NCBI GenBank assembly: GCA_013399115.1
Contig: VXAA01006074.1
Span: 136,066 to 200,065 of the forward strand
Direction: 5' to 3'
DNA length: 64,000 nucleotides
DNA from: Anseranas semipalmata
Lineage: Eukaryota; Chordata; Aves; Anseriformes; Anseranatidae
Translations under genes and position numbers: made by a program
Notes under the pieces: generated by a model
What the model was told of the DNA's origin: nothing
Databases searched by the model: none
What the model saw: the letters and a program-made list of their open reading frames with translations, nothing else
In this document: one piece after another, positions 60,272 to 64,000 of the stretch
Layout of the letters: each line of letters opens with the position of its first letter
How positions within the stretch are numbered: position 1 is the stretch's first letter

Positions 60272-61350
60272 ACAGCAAGACTGAATGAGAGAAATGAAAA
60301 GACTCAGATTAGAGCTGTCACTGGTTTTCTGAATTTCCACTGGCCAACATTCATGCTTATTCTTTACACCAGACCAGAAATCCAGGAAAAAATTTAACTG
60401 CCTAAAAAAGGACCAAAAGCCAGTTACTGAATCTCACAAGTTGCTCTGTTGCACAGTCCATTGCTGGTATAAGATGAATGTGAAAGAACTTTTCCAATGT
60501 ATTTATATGACTTGTCTCTCCTGGTTAGAAATAGAACAAGGAACAGGTAAGATTTTATTAGATGAAAAAAAAATAGCAGGATCTCAGGTTAAAAAAAATG
60601 CATCAATGCACTATCATGCTTTCTTTGATCCTGAAAAAAATACTTAACTTACTATCCTGACTTTCTACTGGTTACTTTGCTTTCTAGTCCATATCGCTGC
60701 CTGTGAAAGGCTATGAAGGCTGCTGTTGCCATGACCAATGTGGTGCTGAGTTTGCCTCTTTTGGGTGAGCGTCCTTTGTCCAGTGATGGTGTTGTGGAAG
60801 TTGTGATGAGACGGACAGCACGATCCTCTGTGCAAGAGGCTGCGCTTGGTTGTCAAGGAGACTAGCTTTTTTGTCAGATGCCGCTTTGAAAGTGAAAGAG
60901 TAATATGAAGGAAAAGTATGTGTATTTGTGAAACTTAAGGAAACCCACTTCTCAAACTCAAGAAAAAAATTGATTTTTCCTCCTCACTTACAGAGATGCA
61001 GCAGCGGTGGGTTTTTAGTCATTTCTTAGTACCATGCTCTCAGACTCAATAAAATCAAGTGGCAAATCCTTCAGCTCCCAGGCAGACAACACACCTTTCT
61101 TCATTGAGACTATGAATGATAGAACCAGTGACAGTTCTGCTCTGGTGTTTGGAAGTTGCTGTTTTATGCCCTTCTCCCACACTTCAGGGAGAGCTCGCTC
61201 AGGGGAAGGTCTGGCCAATGTCTGGTCTGGTCAATGTCTGGTCTGGCCTTTTGGCCAATGGATTTGTGAACAGTCAGATCTGATGCCACTTATTTTGATA
61301 CAATTTTGAGCTGTTGTGCAGACTGTATCAACTCCACATACCTTGGGAGA
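60272..61350. other. Non-coding single-copy DNA
   Basis: No CR1 continuation is seen after the N. Unique sequence with a short 16-bp tandem repeat at 61211-61248. No gene is recognised. Confidence 0.5.
61211..61248. repeat. 16-bp tandem repeat, about 2.4 units
   Basis: The unit ctggYcaatgtctggt is repeated twice and followed by a partial third unit (ctggcc). Confidence 0.9.
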
Positions 61351-61840
61351 AGAAGGTTGGAGGGGACCTTCAGGGGTTCTTGGTCCCTTCTGCTGCCTCC
61401 AGACTGGTTTTGCTACACCCATGCCAGTCCCTGGAGAAGCTTTCTTAGCCTCCTTTTGGGGGTCTCTAAAGATATAAATTCTCTATTACTCATCTGTCCT
61501 TCTCATTAGAAAGTTTTTCCTAATGCCCAGCCTGCAATTTAGGTCTTTCATTTCTTGCTCCCCCCCACAGGCCACAAAGGACAGATCATTCCCTTCCTTT
61601 TCACCTTGGAAATTGAACTGTGGTTTGTACCACATTTCCCCTTATTCTTCAGTTGTTCTAAATCTTTCTTGATAGGCAGGGTTTTTGGACCTCCTGCCAT
61701 GCTCACTGGTATCTTCCGGGCTTTCTCCAAGTGGTCTGTGCCTTTGCTGAAGCACAAGGCCCCAGAGCAGGTGTGTTACTTCAGATGGGGCATTACTGGT
61801 GCCAAACAGAGCTGGAGGATTATCTCATGTGCTGAACTCC
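61351..61840 (-). mobile_element. Old, diverged CR1 LINE (minus orientation)
   Basis: Antisense CR1 landmarks occur in the right order: 'aaggttggaggggaccttca', 'agaaagtttttcctaatgcc' with 'cctgcaatttaggtc', 'catttcttgctc', then 'gccaaacagagctggaggattatctcatgtg', the counterpart of accagtgctgagtagagtgggaggattacctc. Many substitutions and indels mark it as much older than the copies at 50873 and 59884. The right edge is uncertain by tens of bases. Confidence 0.75.
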
Positions 61841-64000
61841 AGTTTGCACATTCAGTGGTGTGGTTGCCTTTTTTTTGCAACAAGGAGTCACATCGGGCTT
61901 GTATGTCCATCTCTTGCCAAATGTCCACTTCCCAGCTCATCTCTTCCCCAGCACTACCAACCCACCTGCTGTTTCCCACCGTGAACCATAGCCTTTGGGT
62001 TCACATATGTTGCATGGTGCCTAATGGAAACAAGGATCAGTGCTGCACCTAGTAAATTCCAACCCCTCCCTTTTGACAGTAAATTTTGGATAGCAGGTTC
62101 TCTGGATCAGGGCATGCATCCAGTTTCGCATTCATCCCTTAACAGTCTTAACCATTTTTTCCTTAGCTTGTTTATGAGAACATAATTGAAACAGCGCCAA
62201 GAAACTTTAAGAAAATCAAGTTGTGACATCTCCACCTCCACCCCTATTCAGAAAACTGTTACTAAGTTGCAGGATGTAATTTAATTGATTTGACACAGTT
62301 TGCTTTAAGGTATAAAGCTTGGCCATGCGTCTCTTAAAGCAGAAGAAGCTGTTCGGTGTAGTTCTGAGGACTTATATCCTATCTTATGTAGAAAAATTCT
62401 TTAAAAATTATTCCAAAATTCAAGTTTCTAATGTGTATTTCACTATGCAACACTCCGTATTCAGGTTTTTGTTTAAACTGTTTTTATTTAATCAATATTC
62501 AGGATTTGTGAAACTGAAAAAGTGTTTTATTAGAGTTCTGAATATATCTTTATACTGCATGAAATTACAGTCTGAGCTGTCACTGACGAATGTGCTGGGA
62601 TTTCAGAAAGTGTTTCCCTGCTGTGCTGAGGATTAGAAATCTTCCCACAATAGATTTTATCTATTGACACTCTTCAGTCACTTCAAGCTCATTAGGCTAT
62701 CACAGCTATGGCATCTCCTAGTGAGGCTGCAACTTCAGAAGTGCTCTGCACTTTACTGTGTCATTATTTCATTTTACGAGGCATGGGAAGGACAGGAGTT
62801 GGAATGACAATTCACCCAGTCCCGCCCCACTTTGTCCTCTCCCCTGAGTCTCTTTTACAGATGGCTACAAAATCACAAGGCTGATCTAAAGGAAAGCATC
62901 ACCAATTTTTATAAGTGCACATCTCTTTTATCTGTTCCATTTTTTCTACTTTGCCAAAAAGTGATGGCCTGCAGGTATCAAGCACCAGTATTTTTTTTCA
63001 CATTATTCAAAGACAACAGTTATGGATGGGAATTATTTACTTTCTGTGGCTATGGAGTGTAGAGAACTGGCAGGACTAAGATTTTCATTTTAAGGCCGTA
63101 AGCCAACAAGTGCTGGTTTAATGACGTCTTTACTCCTGGCGGGCCCACTGCCTGGCCATTAGCAATTGGCAGCTTCAGAGGAGCAATGGGGCTCTGAGAG
63201 GGGAACTGCTGCGCTGCAGATGAGGCTGAGGAAGCAGCCATCACCTGCTCACCCATGGGAAAGAAAGCTTTAGTGTGTCTCATGGAGGCTGGTGGCGCTG
63301 ATGGAGCAGGGGTGGCAGGACACCAGGATGCAGGAGGAGGTCAGAAGTGAGGTTGCACAACCAAGCCAGTGACAAGGAATGTCCTTTATATTAGAGGTTA
63401 TATTACAGAAATGGAAAGTCAGAAAAGGTAAAGAATCATCTTTGGTGTTCTATAAGATTAATATATAGACCTAGACCTCTGGGATACAGGTGTCGTTTTT
63501 TTTTTAATTGATTTCTAGCAACACCCATCTGGTACTGACTCACATGGTGCAATTGATTCTTCTTTATTTATGCAAGGAAAACTGAATCTTCAGTCATCAT
63601 CACACAAGTATGATATTGCTTCATACTGAAAAGGACTCTTTTTTTTTTTTCTTTAGATGTGGACAAGTAGCATTTTCATTTAAACATTCATTAAACATTT
63701 CATTTAAACACGTGGGACAGATCTTCCTTCACAGATCAAAGTACTTATTCCTCATTTTCAAACATCTTGAGTCTCTGAGTTTAGTGGTTTGTATTTAGGT
63801 CTGTAATAGATGTGAACAGTGTTTGAAAGTACTTTTAGCTGTACAGCTTCTTTGTGATGAGAAAGCACTTGGTGAGCAGAAATGACAGCTTCCTGAATGT
63901 GGAGGGATTTTGGAGCTGAAGTCATCCTTCCTAAATCTTTCAGGAACATTTCACTCCAAATCTCGCTTCTGCTTGATTTTATGTTGTGACTCAGTGAAAG
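61841..64000. other. Non-coding single-copy DNA to window end
   Basis: Unique sequence, AT-rich at 62160-62640 and 63380-63780, with T-runs near 63490-63505 and 63640-63651. No exon, RNA gene or recognisable transposon. Confidence 0.5.

Noticed and set aside
1..64000. Bacterial-type features (operons, ribosome binding sites, attachment sites, origins)
   Set aside because: The window is clearly vertebrate DNA with LINEs and SINEs, so these categories do not apply.

Overview
The window looks like intergenic or intronic DNA from a bird. The evidence is a set of CR1 non-LTR retrotransposon copies (two with readable reverse transcriptase sequence), a few much older MIR-type SINE relics, low overall repeat density (recognised CR1 is roughly 5% of the window), and a long AT-rich single-copy background. 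The two long N runs (21801-22262, inside a CR1; 33987-34276, inside a very GC-rich island) and a lone N at 60271 are typical of a draft assembly. A crocodilian or turtle source cannot be excluded from sequence alone, but the CR1 types fit birds best.

No complete protein-coding gene is recognised. Almost all open frames are short, have chance-like composition, or are parts of CR1. The one strong sign of a host gene is the CpG island at about 33540-34440. It holds a good minus-strand 5' splice donor at 33941-33950 and a weaker plus-strand donor at 34442-34450. This fits a promoter and first exon, possibly bidirectional, with much of the exon hidden in the gap. If the minus-strand gene is real, the sequence to its left would be a long first intron; I found no downstream exon that I can name.

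Layout: 1-115 CR1 3' scrap; 116-9223 unique AT-rich DNA with a 42-bp alternating purine-pyrimidine tract and copy 1 of an unclassified dispersed repeat (5586-5977); 9224-9810 old CR1; 9811-21626 mostly unique, with a MIR relic, a CR1 scrap and a segment flanked by 18-bp direct repeats; 21627-22850 gapped CR1 lying next to a MIR relic; 22851-33539 unique with a CR1 scrap; 33540-34440 CpG island; 34441-50872 unique with two copies of a palindromic hairpin repeat (36436-36536 and 50124-50223), copy 2 of the dispersed repeat (42478-42883) and a tRNA-derived SINE relic near 47875; 50873-51463 CR1; 51464-59840 unique with a diverged duplicated segment; 59884-60270 an open CR1 reverse transcriptase fragment ending abruptly at the single N; 61351-61840 an old CR1; then unique DNA to the end.

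I did not find a new multi-gene system. The observations most worth following are: the dispersed-repeat pair with a 145-bp perfectly identical core inside otherwise diverged copies; the palindromic hairpin repeat with two copies; the gapped CpG-island promoter; the 18-bp direct repeats around a 261-bp segment; and the CR1 fragment cut off at a single N.
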